Shown here piece after piece: positions 44,837 to 54,129 of a DNA stretch of 64,000 bases. The first letter of the stretch is position 1. Each line of letters opens with the position of its first letter. The DNA lies in the NCBI GenBank assembly GCA_038061695.1, contig JBBTYT010000013.1:1-64000 (forward strand), in the 5' to 3' direction. Source of the DNA: M10-OD1-4 sp038061695. GTDB lineage: Bacteria > Patescibacteriota > Minisyncoccia > GWC2-36-17 > M10-OD1-4. The position numbers and the translations under genes were made by a program. The notes below the pieces were generated by a model, which worked only from the letters and a program-made list of their open reading frames with translations, was not told the origin of the DNA and did not search any database.

Positions 44837-45817
44837 TTAGAACATCCACATTTTTAAAGCAGTTACATACATACTGTATAGAACTTGAGTACGATCATTT
44901 CCAATACCACCACAAACATTTTGAGAGGAATTACTTATTAAAGTTACGTCACTAACGTATTTAGCTCCAATTACATCTCCATCAGGAAAGGCGTCCTTGA
45001 GCATATAGGCAATTTCTATTACTGTTGGATTTCTGTTTATTATATCATTAGTATCACCCCAACCGCAACCAGGAAATGGCCACTCTGGCCAATCTGGTGG
45101 TTTTCCATTTGACCAATTACAATATGGAATACCTGTAGCCACATCTACATTATCATAAGCAGCTGTTATCTCACCATTAAAATCAGATGAACATCTACCA
45201 TAAATATAGAGAACATCACCAAATTCAATAAAATAAGAAGAAGTACCAATCCTAAGCGTATCCGTATCAACAAAATTCATAACAGACGTGACACTTGGAT
45301 CTACATAATATATAGACGCACTATCCGAATCAAGGAAAACTGGTGCAGAGACATTTCCTGTTGCAGTAACATTTAGTGCATTGACATTTCCTGTTGCAGT
45401 AACATTTAGTGCAGAGACATTTCCTGTTGCAGTAACATTTAGTGCAGAGACATTTCCTGTTGCAGAGAGACCTGATATAAAAGATCCGCTAGATGGATCT
45501 AAATATTTAGTCGGATCATCCTTATCACGAAAAATATATCCTTGAATTTGACCTGTAACATCAAGCGCAAAGGCAGGTGCCACAGCAGATCCTATAGCCA
45601 ACCAGCCCTCTTTAGATTGACTAGTAGTGCCTAAAGTTATCGGTTTAAAATCTTTTTCCTGACAAGGAGGTGGAGAGCAAGTAGCTCCTCCATAAAGAGG
45701 AAATGAAGCAACTGGCTCTGTCCACGCCGCTAAGACTTTATCTATAAGAAAAGACCCTAAAATAGAAAATATGAAAGCGAATATAACTAAGAGAGAAATT
45801 TTTGAAAAATATTTCAT
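44837..45817 (-). CDS. Secreted/surface protein with ATGNVSALNVT repeats
   Basis: 326 residues with an N-terminal membrane/signal segment (about 7-30, ending in KVLAAW). A region typical of Parcubacteria exported proteins follows (WTEPVASFPLYGG, then LGTTSQSKEGWLAIGS). Three to four tandem 12-residue repeats (TATGNVSALNV) lie at about 120-165, and a beta-rich C-terminal domain with several Cys ends the protein. The repeats resemble those in phage-tail-fibre and pilin-like surface proteins. It is presumably displayed on the cell surface and may bind a host or substrate. It lies inside an accessory island. Confidence 0.7.
   Translation of the reverse strand: MKYFSKISLLVIFAFIFSILGSFLIDKVLAAWTEPVASFPLYGGATCSPPPCQEKDFKPITLGTTSQSKEGWLAIGSAVAPAFALDVTGQIQGYIFRDKDDPTKYLDPSSGSFISGLSATGNVSALNVTATGNVSALNVTATGNVNALNVTATGNVSAPVFLDSDSASIYYVDPSVTSVMNFVDTDTLRIGTSSYFIEFGDVLYIYGRCSSDFNGEITAAYDNVDVATGIPYCNWSNGKPPDWPEWPFPGCGWGDTNDIINRNPTVIEIAYMLKDAFPDGDVIGAKYVSDVTLISNSSQNVCGGIGNDRTQVLYSMYVTALKMWMF
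45355..45466. repeat. 36-bp tandem repeat within the surface protein gene
   Basis: Three copies or more of the unit AGAGACATTTCCTGTTGCAG plus TAACATTTAGTGC, nearly identical and in frame. Such identical units point to recent expansion and possible length variation. Confidence 0.85.
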
Positions 45818-45907
45818 CTATGATTTATAAATATTATTTATATAATGATTTAATTATATATTATTTGATATATTAATACAAATTATTATGTGGATAAGTA
45901 AATTGAT

Positions 45908-45930
45908 AACCCGGCTCAATGAGCCGGGTT
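45908..45930. terminator. Hairpin downstream of the lipoprotein gene
   Basis: AACCCGGCTC and GAGCCGGGTT form a perfect 10-bp stem around AAT. It is much more GC-rich than its surroundings and lies 70 bases after the lipoprotein gene, so it may have arrived with it. The T-run on the minus strand is weak. Confidence 0.65.
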
Positions 45931-45998
45931 TCACTCTGTTAAAAACATTAACATTAACATTTAAAATTCCTTTTCTTTTATATATAAAAAATTCCTTT

Positions 45999-47558
45999 TT
46001 ATTTTAATGGGACATTAAAATAGAGTGGAGCCAACACAGCAGCTTCTACTATTTCTCCTGGATAGGTAGGTATACGCTGACCGCCATTACTGACGGCAAA
46101 GTAAAATCCTCTGATGAAGGAAAATGTTACATCTCCATTATTTTCAGAGAAAGGATGAAAGAATGTATCGGTAACTGGAATTTTACTACCCCAGCTTCCC
46201 AATATTGAATCATAAGGATATTTAACGCCTATATGATATCCTGCGAACTCTTCCGATGATTCAACCGTATAGATGTCAAATGTCGTGTCATTCATCCAAA
46301 CAGCTGACTTTGAATTACCAGAATTTGTGGCAGATACTTCTGTCAAAGTCCAAGTGAGACCTTGATCGCAAGAGTTAACGACTCCGAGATAAGATGGCTT
46401 ACGATGAAACGGAAGATAGATGCAACCATTTCTGAAGTGAAGCTTATCATATCTATACCTATCAAGAGAGGCAAGATCATCAAAGACTTTTACAACAGAA
46501 ACAAAGACTCCTGTGGCTACATCATATAAAGCGTGATAAAACCCGGAAGAACAGTTAAACATCACATGAACTGATAGCCCATCCAGGTCTTTATTGATTG
46601 TATAGCCGTAACACCCATTTAAAGATAGGTCAATATTTATAACTTGCCATGGATCTACGTTGAGAATACCGGCATTGAATACCCCGAATGTTGGGGTATC
46701 TCCATTTGCTATATAAATAGCAGAAGGGTCTGCCTTATCCCAATGATGACCTTTGGCTGTAAATGGCGTATTCAAAACAAACCAAGCTCTATCCCAATCC
46801 ATGTAACGATATATTCCATTATTAAATATGTAGTATGAATGTTCAAGAGAATCTTGAAAAACTACTTGAAAACCCATATTTATTTGGCTGGTAGCAACCT
46901 CTTTTATATACTGCTGATATCCTGGCGAAAAAGACTCTACATACCGAGCTGTGTAGCTTTTGCCACCCCAGAAAAGTACTACATAGTTTCTATCTAAACC
47001 ATCATTAAATTTATCATCATTCACCTCAATATCGATGATATTATCAGCTTGGAATATAACCGTCCCATAATTACTTGGATTAATGTAAGTCGGCAGTAAT
47101 ACTTTAGGCAAAACTCTTACATCTGCAGTTGCTTCAGTGCTACTTCCCATACTATCTGTGACTATGAATATAAGAGAATCATCCCCAGTATATCCTGGAT
47201 TGGATATGTATGAGATTGACTGTCTATCCTGAGATAGCTCAACCGAACCGTTGATTGGCGCAGACTTTATTCCAAGATAAGAAAAATTGCCTTCCTTATC
47301 AAAAACATTAATAAGTAACTTCGTTAATGTTTCAGGCTGAACAACTTGTTGCGCAAGTGATACCTGAGGAGGGGTATTGATTGGCACGGGTGTAGGTGTA
47401 GGTGGAACTGGAGTAGTATCCGGCACGGGTTGAGGTGGAATGGGTTGAGGACTTTCAACTGGAACTCCTTCAGATGGAGAATCCCCACCATCTTCACTGC
47501 ATGATGCAGTAGTAAAGATAGCAAACAACAAATAGAAAAAAACAGTTGTCTTTTTCAT
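45999..47558 (-). CDS. Lipoprotein with Ig/cadherin-like domain and probable propeller; transferred gene
   Basis: 519 residues. A signal peptide ends in a lipobox-like TASC (Cys20), followed by an acidic, then proline-rich linker (about 25-75). One Ig/cadherin-like domain (about 78-155) contains GYTGDDSLIFIVTDSMGS. The rest (about 160-519) is Trp/Tyr-rich and resembles a repeat-containing beta-propeller, without a motif I can name. Several features differ from its neighbours: higher G+C by eye, a strong TAGGAG ribosome-binding site 6 bases from the ATG, and a near-perfect sigma-70 promoter. Lipobox proteins are uncommon in CPR genomes. Horizontal acquisition is likely. Confidence 0.7.
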   Translation of the reverse strand: MKKTTVFFYLLFAIFTTASCSEDGGDSPSEGVPVESPQPIPPQPVPDTTPVPPTPTPVPINTPPQVSLAQQVVQPETLTKLLINVFDKEGNFSYLGIKSAPINGSVELSQDRQSISYISNPGYTGDDSLIFIVTDSMGSSTEATADVRVLPKVLLPTYINPSNYGTVIFQADNIIDIEVNDDKFNDGLDRNYVVLFWGGKSYTARYVESFSPGYQQYIKEVATSQINMGFQVVFQDSLEHSYYIFNNGIYRYMDWDRAWFVLNTPFTAKGHHWDKADPSAIYIANGDTPTFGVFNAGILNVDPWQVINIDLSLNGCYGYTINKDLDGLSVHVMFNCSSGFYHALYDVATGVFVSVVKVFDDLASLDRYRYDKLHFRNGCIYLPFHRKPSYLGVVNSCDQGLTWTLTEVSATNSGNSKSAVWMNDTTFDIYTVESSEEFAGYHIGVKYPYDSILGSWGSKIPVTDTFFHPFSENNGDVTFSFIRGFYFAVSNGGQRIPTYPGEIVEAAVLAPLYFNVPLK

Positions 47559-47564
47559 ACAAAA

Positions 47565-47570
47565 CTCCTA
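47565..47570 (-). promoter_or_regulatory. Strong Shine-Dalgarno of the lipoprotein gene
   Basis: TAGGAG followed by 6 bases to the ATG at 47558. Most genes in this window have no such motif, so this one marks the gene as foreign or specially translated. Confidence 0.75.
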
Positions 47571-47605
47571 TTGTCAATGTGCAATCAGAAAACTGCACTA
47601 TTTAT

Positions 47606-47634
47606 AGTATAAAGTGCTTTTTTAATAAAGTCAA
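47606..47634 (-). promoter_or_regulatory. Sigma-70-type promoter of the lipoprotein gene
   Basis: On the minus strand TTGACT (47629-47634), exactly 17 bases, then TATACT (47606-47611). Each box matches consensus at 5 of 6 positions. The leader then contains a GTGCA/TGCAC inverted repeat at about 47580-47598. Confidence 0.7.
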
Positions 47635-47649
47635 GGGATTGCTATTTTA

Positions 47650-48744
47650 TCAACATTTGCTTTTATTAACTATACTTTCAATCTTATCTTTAAATATTTG
47701 AAAAGAAAATTCTTCCGCTTTATTTCTTATATCATTTTTATCATATTTTAATATATTTTCGTTTATCTTTATTACTCCGCTTATGAGAGAGTCCACACTC
47801 TGCTCTTTGAAAAATTCACCATTAATTCCCTCTTTCAGCCACTCCTCCGCGCCACCTCTTTTGTAAGCTAAAACAGGCTTTCCAAAATACATAGCCTCAA
47901 TAGGCGCTATGCCAAAATCCTCCTCTTGAGCCATAACAAAAGCTTTGCAGTTTTTATAATAACAGGCAAGCTCAGAGTCAGAGATAAAATCCGTAAAGAT
48001 AATATTCTTGCCTGATAATCTCTGAAGTCTTTTTTTGTCTCTGCCTCCGCCGACTATGACAAGCGGTAAATTAAGTTCATTAAATGCTTCAATTATTAAA
48101 TCTATCTTTTTATATGGCGATAGCCTTGAAACAACTAAAAAATAATCTTGTATTTTTAGCTTGTCGTTATTACATATCAAATGCTTGACTGGCGGATAAA
48201 CAACAACCGAATCCTTTTTGTAATATTTTTTAATTCTCTCTTTTGTGACACTGGAGTTAGCTATCCAAAGATCAACTCTCTCAGAAGATGACCTATCCCA
48301 TATCCTTGCTTTATGTATTAGATATTTTATAAAAGGTTTAAAAAAAATATTATTTCTCTCATCTTTTAAATATCTCTCGTTATAATCCCACAAAAATCTT
48401 GCTGGAGAATGGCAATAACAAATATGAATAGTCCCCGGATTTGTAACAACACCCTTTGCGAAAACAGATGACGATGAAATAACCACATCATAAGATGATA
48501 AATCAAAAGATTCCACAGCTATAGGAAGAAGCGGAAGCAAAAATTTATGATTTTTCTTTAAAAAATCTGGAAGAGCATCTAAAAAAGATTTTCTTACTTT
48601 ATCTTCCGGAAAATAATTAGAAAGCTTTTTATCATACAAAAGCGTAAAAATATCCGCATCAGGATAAATTTTTCGCAAAGCAGAGAGAACTCTTTCTGCT
48701 CCGCCATAATTTAAAAGGTAATCGTGTACAAGAGCTACTTTCAT
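47650..48744 (-). CDS. GT4-family glycosyltransferase (mannosyltransferase-like)
   Basis: 364 residues of the GT-B fold. The N-terminal part has the VHDYLLNYGGAERVL opening and ICYCHSPARFLWDY, which occur in mannosyltransferase-like GT4 proteins. FLVVSRLSPYKKIDLIIEAF and EEDFGIAPIEAMYFGKPV hold the donor-binding motifs. It probably adds a hexose to a lipid-linked surface glycan. The gene follows another GT4 gene in the same direction with a 14-base gap. Confidence 0.88.
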   Translation of the reverse strand: MKVALVHDYLLNYGGAERVLSALRKIYPDADIFTLLYDKKLSNYFPEDKVRKSFLDALPDFLKKNHKFLLPLLPIAVESFDLSSYDVVISSSSVFAKGVVTNPGTIHICYCHSPARFLWDYNERYLKDERNNIFFKPFIKYLIHKARIWDRSSSERVDLWIANSSVTKERIKKYYKKDSVVVYPPVKHLICNNDKLKIQDYFLVVSRLSPYKKIDLIIEAFNELNLPLVIVGGGRDKKRLQRLSGKNIIFTDFISDSELACYYKNCKAFVMAQEEDFGIAPIEAMYFGKPVLAYKRGGAEEWLKEGINGEFFKEQSVDSLISGVIKINENILKYDKNDIRNKAEEFSFQIFKDKIESIVNKSKC

Positions 48745-48758
48745 TTTTTATTTTTTAA

Positions 48759-49844
48759 TTATCGTGTAATTATATTTAATGTTTCCTTTGCGCATTTTTG
48801 CCAAGAATATTTTTTAATATTTAAAAATCCATTTTTAATTAATAATATTCTCAAAGATTCATCAGAATAAATTCTATAAATAGCATCTGCCATTTCAGAG
48901 ATATCTCTTGGATTTACAAAAATAGCTCCGTAAGATGAAGCAACCTCGGGCATAGATGAGATATTTGAAGTAATAACCGGAACACCTCTTGCCTGCGCTT
49001 CTAATATTGGCAGACCAAAGCCTTCATAAAATGAAGGGAATAAAAGCATATCAGCGTCAATAAGCAATCTTTCTTTTTCGTCATTATTTAGGTACCCTGT
49101 GATTTTAATATTATCTTTTTGAGAAGATACCTGTATTTTATCTTGAATATATGAAAATCCGTAACCCTCTCCGCCTAAAAGAACAAGTTTATGAGGAATA
49201 TTATACTTTTCTTTCGCTCTCTCAAATGCTTCCAAAATACCAATGATATTCTTCTTTTTTTCAATCCTGCCTATATATAAAATATACTTCTCTGCTTTCT
49301 TTGTTTTTTCCAGCGTAAAGTCTCTGGCTCCAAGTTGGCTACCATGAAGAATAACAGAAATATTTTCTTCTTTTGCATTATAAAACTTAATAATATCATT
49401 TTTATTGTTTTGTGAAACAGCTATTATGCTTCTTACTTTTTTGATAGCCTCTTTTGTACCACGCCTCAAATAAAAAATATCCTTTTTAGAATAACAATCT
49501 CTAAGATATTCAAATTCAACCCCATGAATCGTAACTATTGAATTTCTTGGATGAATCAAAGGAAGAAAATTTGCCGGAATAAATAGAACATCCGGCGTAT
49601 TTAGCAAAAGCTCAATTGAAAGTCTAATCTTTGTCCATAAAAATGGAAATCTTAACTCCTTTATAGTGAAATTATTAGGTAACTTTATATATCTTTTATT
49701 TACTTTTGGATTAGAATATAAAATGAATTTATGTTTTTTACTATCATCAAGTTTTGCAATATTAGTTATTAGCTGAAAAGCATACTCCTCTACACCTGTC
49801 CTATTTTCAGAAAATGCCGATCCAATATGAATTCCTATTTTCAT
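48759..49844 (-). CDS. GT4-family glycosyltransferase
   Basis: 361 residues, GT-B fold. Blocks include the N-terminal RTGVEEYAFQLI, then ILYIGRIEKKKNIIGILEAF and FPSFYEGFGLPILEAQARGVPV with the E-x7-E donor site. The family uses nucleotide sugars, and the acceptor is unknown. Its ATG shares one base with the mreB stop (TAATG at 49842-49846), so translation is coupled to the shape gene. This suggests a link to cell-envelope growth. Confidence 0.88.
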   Translation of the reverse strand: MKIGIHIGSAFSENRTGVEEYAFQLITNIAKLDDSKKHKFILYSNPKVNKRYIKLPNNFTIKELRFPFLWTKIRLSIELLLNTPDVLFIPANFLPLIHPRNSIVTIHGVEFEYLRDCYSKKDIFYLRRGTKEAIKKVRSIIAVSQNNKNDIIKFYNAKEENISVILHGSQLGARDFTLEKTKKAEKYILYIGRIEKKKNIIGILEAFERAKEKYNIPHKLVLLGGEGYGFSYIQDKIQVSSQKDNIKITGYLNNDEKERLLIDADMLLFPSFYEGFGLPILEAQARGVPVITSNISSMPEVASSYGAIFVNPRDISEMADAIYRIYSDESLRILLIKNGFLNIKKYSWQKCAKETLNIITR

Positions 49845-50845
49845 TACTTTTTAAGCATTATGCTTCTTTTGTATATATCTAAATTTTCCAAAACAACACC
49901 TGTTCCATTTGCTACGCAAAGCAGAGGATCTTTAGCTTTTACACAAGCAACGCCTGTTTCATTTAAAAGCAAAATATCTATATTTCTTAAAAGAGCTCCT
50001 CCTCCTGAAACAACCATTCCTTTATCCATAATATCGGCGGCAAGTTCTGGTGGAGTGTCCTGCAAAACCATCTTCACAGCTCTGACAATTTCTTTTAATT
50101 GGTCTGCTATTGCCTCTGTTATTTCATTGCTTGATATTTCAACTGTTTTCGGCAATCCTGCAATTAAATCTCTACCTCTTATTTCTATAACATCCTCATC
50201 TCTTTGTTTAACTGCCGAACCTATTTCTATCTTTATCTGCTCTGCCGTTCTCTCGCCAATAGCTAAATTATGTTTCTTTTTTATATAATCTGCTATAGCT
50301 TGATCCAGTTTATTCCCAGCAACACGCACGGAAGCCCAAGAGACTATTCCACCTAAAGATATAACCGCTATTTCTGATGTTCCACCTCCTATATTTATTA
50401 TCATATTTCCAGATGCTTCATTTATAGGTATTCCAGCTCCAATAGCGGCAAGAACAGGCTCCTTTACAAGATAAGCCGCCTTAGCCCCAGCCTGTATAGC
50501 GGCGTCAATAACAGCTCTTCTCTCTGTTGATGTAATGCCGGCAGGTACAGATATCATAACATCAGGTCTTGTAAATCTCATTCGTCCTGATGCTTTATTG
50601 ATGAAATAACGAAGCATCGCCTCTGTTATTTTGTAGTCGGCAATAACACCGTCTCTTAATGGCCTAATAGCTTTAATAGTATCTGGAGTTCTTCCTATCA
50701 TCTCTTTTGCTTCAAAACCAACAGCAAGGACGGTATTATCCAAAACTGAAACAGCAACCACAGATGGCTCATTAACAAAAATTCCTTTTTTGGGAACAAA
50801 TACTAAACAATTTGTTGTGCCTAAATCAATTCCTATTTTTTTCAT
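49844..50845 (-). CDS. mreB: Rod-shape protein MreB
   Basis: 333 residues of the actin-like fold. IGIDLGTTNCLVFV is phosphate-1, NEPSVVAV follows, NIGGGTSEIAVISLGG is phosphate-2, and SGGGALLRNIDILL is the adenosine motif. MreB filaments guide peptidoglycan synthesis along the cell. It is downstream of murA (3-base gap) and coupled to a glycosyltransferase. MreC, MreD and RodA are not in the window. Confidence 0.95.
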   Translation of the reverse strand: MKKIGIDLGTTNCLVFVPKKGIFVNEPSVVAVSVLDNTVLAVGFEAKEMIGRTPDTIKAIRPLRDGVIADYKITEAMLRYFINKASGRMRFTRPDVMISVPAGITSTERRAVIDAAIQAGAKAAYLVKEPVLAAIGAGIPINEASGNMIINIGGGTSEIAVISLGGIVSWASVRVAGNKLDQAIADYIKKKHNLAIGERTAEQIKIEIGSAVKQRDEDVIEIRGRDLIAGLPKTVEISSNEITEAIADQLKEIVRAVKMVLQDTPPELAADIMDKGMVVSGGGALLRNIDILLLNETGVACVKAKDPLLCVANGTGVVLENLDIYKRSIMLKK

Positions 50846-50848
50846 TTT

Positions 50849-52153
50849 TTACTTCTTAGATCTTTTTATTTTTGCGCCAATTTTTTTTAATCTATTCTCT
50901 ATATCCTCATACCCCCTATCTATCTGATACGCATTATTTATCACAGAGGTTCCTTGCGCAATTAAACCTGCTATTATTAATGTTGCTCCAGCCCTTAAAT
51001 CAAAACTTGTTATATTTTTACCTTCTAATTTTGTAGGGCCGGTTATTAATGCTCTATGAGGATCGCATATAAAAGCATTCGCACCCATTCTATTTAATTC
51101 TTCTATATATTTCATCCTACCCTCATACATCCAATCATGTATCAATGATACACCATCTGCCTGAGTCATTAAAACAGAAAATATTGGCAATATATCAGCA
51201 GAAAAACCCGGATATGGCATATTATGCAATTTTTTAACCGCTTTTAATTTAGAAGGCTTAACCTCAAGATCAATAATATCATAACCCCAACCTTTATCAA
51301 ATTTTCTTCTGTTATGGATAGAAAACTTAACATTTGCTTCTTTAAACTTCAAAAGTTCAAAACGAATAAAATCAGGAATAACATTTTTAATAATAATATT
51401 GCTTCCAGTGCCGGAGGCAAGAGCAATAAATGTCCCTGCCTCTATAGGGTCATAGATAATAAAGTGCTCAGCACCATGCAATTTATCTACCCCCTCTATG
51501 GTTAAGTGATTTGTCCCTATACCGGAGATTTTTCCTCCCATCTTATTTAAAAAATGACATAGGTCTTGAATATAATGCTCAGATGCAACAGCATAAAGAT
51601 TGATAACACCAACTGATAAGACTGAGGCTAAAATAACATTTTCTGTGGCAGTAACTGACATTTCCGACAAAACAACATTTGTATCTTTAATTGAGTTTTT
51701 TTGGTTTAATATATGAAAAACTCCTTTTTCCTTTTTTATTGTGATACCAACAGAATTTAATCCATTTATATGAGGGTCTAAAATTCTAGCTCCAAGTTGA
51801 CATCCTCCGGGTGTAGTTAATTTAAAATCTTTAAATCTTGATGCCAAAGCTCCAAAAAGAAAAACAGATGATCTGATACTAGTTACAAGATTATAATCTA
51901 TTCCAGAGAGATTCAGATTGGACGCATCAATCCTTATCTTTCTCTTATTAAGAAATTTGATTTTAACACCTATACTCTTTAAGATATCCATCATCACAAA
52001 AACATCCCCTATGAGAGGTATATTATCAATAACTGATATTTCCTTAGATAAAATAGCGGCAACTAATATTGGTAAAGCTGCGTTCTTTGCTCCAAATACC
52101 TCTATTTCACCATTTAATTTATGTCCTCCTTCTATTATAAATTTCTCTGACAT
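50849..52153 (-). CDS. murA: UDP-N-acetylglucosamine 1-carboxyvinyltransferase
   Basis: 434 residues with two EPSP-synthase-like domains. The catalytic cysteine loop TPGGCQLGARILDPHI and FGAKNAALPILVAAIL near the start are conserved. It performs the first committed step of peptidoglycan synthesis. The Cys retains the phosphoenolpyruvate-binding role targeted by fosfomycin in other bacteria. It diverges from the PEGA-domain gene with a 111-base gap, and mreB follows on the same strand. Confidence 0.95.
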   Translation of the reverse strand: MSEKFIIEGGHKLNGEIEVFGAKNAALPILVAAILSKEISVIDNIPLIGDVFVMMDILKSIGVKIKFLNKRKIRIDASNLNLSGIDYNLVTSIRSSVFLFGALASRFKDFKLTTPGGCQLGARILDPHINGLNSVGITIKKEKGVFHILNQKNSIKDTNVVLSEMSVTATENVILASVLSVGVINLYAVASEHYIQDLCHFLNKMGGKISGIGTNHLTIEGVDKLHGAEHFIIYDPIEAGTFIALASGTGSNIIIKNVIPDFIRFELLKFKEANVKFSIHNRRKFDKGWGYDIIDLEVKPSKLKAVKKLHNMPYPGFSADILPIFSVLMTQADGVSLIHDWMYEGRMKYIEELNRMGANAFICDPHRALITGPTKLEGKNITSFDLRAGATLIIAGLIAQGTSVINNAYQIDRGYEDIENRLKKIGAKIKRSKK

Positions 52154-52264
52154 GACAATATCTTAAAATTAACTTATACTTATAATAAGTCATAAGAATG
52201 ACTTTTACAAGTAACTACATAGAAAGTCTACTTTAGTGTAAAAAAGAGAAATAGATAAAAAATT

Positions 52265-53617
52265 ATGACTATAAGAACAAGAAGGATATTATTTTTTACA
52301 TCTTTTTTAATATTTTTGATAACAAGTCCGGCGATAATAATGTATTCTCTTGGATATAAGTTAAATATAGAAAATTTTAAAATTCAAAAAACCGGAGGCA
52401 TTTTTGTAAATATAAAATATGATGATTATAGAATTTCTGTAAATGAAAGAATAAAAAAAGATGTTACTAAAAAAATATTTTTACAAAAAGGCGTCTTAAT
52501 ACCAAATCTTTTAACAAAAAACTATAAAGTTTCCGTAGAAAAAGACGGGTATCTTGAATGGAGTAAAACTTTAAAAGTTGAATCCGGCATTATTACCGAA
52601 GTAAGAAATATATTTTTAATGCCTAAAGAACTTGTGTTTGAAGATATTGAAAACAATACGCTTGATTTTATCATATCTGTATCAGGAGAAAAAATAGCAT
52701 ATTTAAAACAGAACAGTGTAACTCTATATGATATTAAGAATGAAAAAAAATCTATAATAGAAGGAATTGAAAAAAAGATGATGAAGTTAGTAGGGTTTAC
52801 ATCTGATGAAAATGATATTTTTTTAGAAAATGACTCTACAATTTATAAAACATCCTATTCTGGCAATAATATTTTAGAAATTCAAAAATCTAAAAAAGAG
52901 CTTTATTTAAATGCTATTCCCAGCATTGAAGATAGAAATATTATCTATGTATTATCTGATAAAAATACACTATATGAAATAAATTTTTTAGATAGAAGTA
53001 ATAAAAATATTATTAGTGAAATAGTAAATTTCTACTTAACAGATAAAGATATATTTTATTTAACTAAGGAACCAAAAAACTTTTATAAAAAAGATATATC
53101 TTCAGAAAAAACAACTCAACTAACTTTTCATCCATTAAATGATATGGATATTCATTCAAAGATAATTAAAAAATTTAATGACCCGATAGCTATAATAGAT
53201 ACAAATAAAAATCTTTTTTTATTTAATTATAAATCAGAAACATTCAATAAATTATCAAGCGATGTTATTGATGCAGAACTTTCAACTGATTTATCTAAAA
53301 TACTTTACCTAAAAGATCGTGAGGTATATGTATATTATTTAGAAGACTCTTATCCTAGTAAAAAATCAGGCGAGATAGATCTCATAGGTAGATTTGGACA
53401 ACAAATAAAAGATGCGTCTTGGTTTTCATATAATAATCACCATATATTCTTAAATATGGAAAATAATATTCAAATAATAGAGCTCGACGGAAGAGATAAA
53501 AGAAATTCATACGAAATCATAAAAAATGTAGATAAATTCAGATATAATAATACAGATCAAAGCATTTATTTTATAAAAGATGGTAATCTTAAAAAAGCCA
53601 TTCTCCTAGAAGAATAA
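52265..53617 (+). CDS. PEGA-domain membrane protein with propeller-like C-terminus
   Basis: 450 residues. The N-terminus has a transmembrane helix (about 8-28), then a PEGA-type beta domain (about 40-118) with GIFVNIKYDDYRISVNE and NYKVSVEKDGYLEW. The rest has repeated strand patterns such as KIAYLKQNSVTLYDI and DIFYLTKEP, suggesting a WD/TolB-like propeller outside the membrane. Function is unknown. It stands as a single plus-strand gene between divergent murA and convergent rpsI. Confidence 0.75.
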   Translation: MTIRTRRILFFTSFLIFLITSPAIIMYSLGYKLNIENFKIQKTGGIFVNIKYDDYRISVNERIKKDVTKKIFLQKGVLIPNLLTKNYKVSVEKDGYLEWSKTLKVESGIITEVRNIFLMPKELVFEDIENNTLDFIISVSGEKIAYLKQNSVTLYDIKNEKKSIIEGIEKKMMKLVGFTSDENDIFLENDSTIYKTSYSGNNILEIQKSKKELYLNAIPSIEDRNIIYVLSDKNTLYEINFLDRSNKNIISEIVNFYLTDKDIFYLTKEPKNFYKKDISSEKTTQLTFHPLNDMDIHSKIIKKFNDPIAIIDTNKNLFLFNYKSETFNKLSSDVIDAELSTDLSKILYLKDREVYVYYLEDSYPSKKSGEIDLIGRFGQQIKDASWFSYNNHHIFLNMENNIQIIELDGRDKRNSYEIIKNVDKFRYNNTDQSIYFIKDGNLKKAILLEE

Positions 53618-53633
53618 ATTAAAGTAGAGTAAT

Positions 53634-53672
53634 AAAAAATAAATCACTAACTATGTTAGTGATTTATTTTTT
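53634..53672. terminator. Bidirectional terminator
   Basis: AAAAAATAAATCACTAAC and GTTAGTGATTTATTTTTT-like arms form a long perfect stem around a TATG-type loop, flanked by A and T runs. It sits between the ends of the plus-strand PEGA gene and minus-strand rpsI, serving both. Confidence 0.9.
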
Positions 53673-53673
53673 A

Positions 53674-54129
53674 TTATCTTTTTGACCATCTTGGAGATTT
53701 TCTTGCCTTCTTTAGACCATATTTTTTTCTCTCTACCGCTCTCGGATCTCTTGTAAGAAATCCTGATCTTTTCAATCTCTTTTTAAAATCAGCATTAAAA
53801 ACAACTAAAGCTCTTGAGATAGCATGTCTGACTGCCTCTGCTTGACCTCTAATACCGCCACCTTCTACCTTAATAGATATTTTAAACTTTTCTAAGCTCT
53901 TCATCTTTTTTAAAGGAGCTTCAATAAGATCAGATAACACAGGTGAAACAAAGTATTTTTTAAGATCTTTACCATTAACTACTATTCCTGTTCCCTTAGT
54001 GAAAATTCTAGCTCTTGCTGTTGCTGTTTTCCTTCTTCCAACAGCCTCATAGTATCTATCACTCTTAATAACTACTATTTCATCTTCAACAGTTTTATCA
54101 ACTATAGTTTTTGTATCTTCTATCATCAT
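53674..54129 (-). CDS. rpsI: 30S ribosomal protein S9
   Basis: 151 residues with an N-terminal extension of about 25 residues before the conserved YEAVGRRKTATARARIFTKG. The C-terminal tail is KKARKSPRWSKR, whose final arginine reaches the P-site tRNA. It overlaps rplM by ATGA (54126-54129), the usual L13-S9 pairing. Confidence 0.96.
   Translation of the reverse strand: MMIEDTKTIVDKTVEDEIVVIKSDRYYEAVGRRKTATARARIFTKGTGIVVNGKDLKKYFVSPVLSDLIEAPLKKMKSLEKFKISIKVEGGGIRGQAEAVRHAISRALVVFNADFKKRLKRSGFLTRDPRAVERKKYGLKKARKSPRWSKR

Noticed and set aside
45355..45466. 36-bp spaced repeats resembling a CRISPR array
   Set aside because: The units are directly adjacent and lie in an open reading frame. No spacers or cas genes are present.
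44609..45897. Two perfect DnaA-box matches (TGTGGATAA at 44609-44617 and 45889-45897)
   Set aside because: They are 1.3 kb apart with no cluster, no dnaA gene and no AT-rich unwinding element between them. Random occurrence is likely, so an origin is not claimed.
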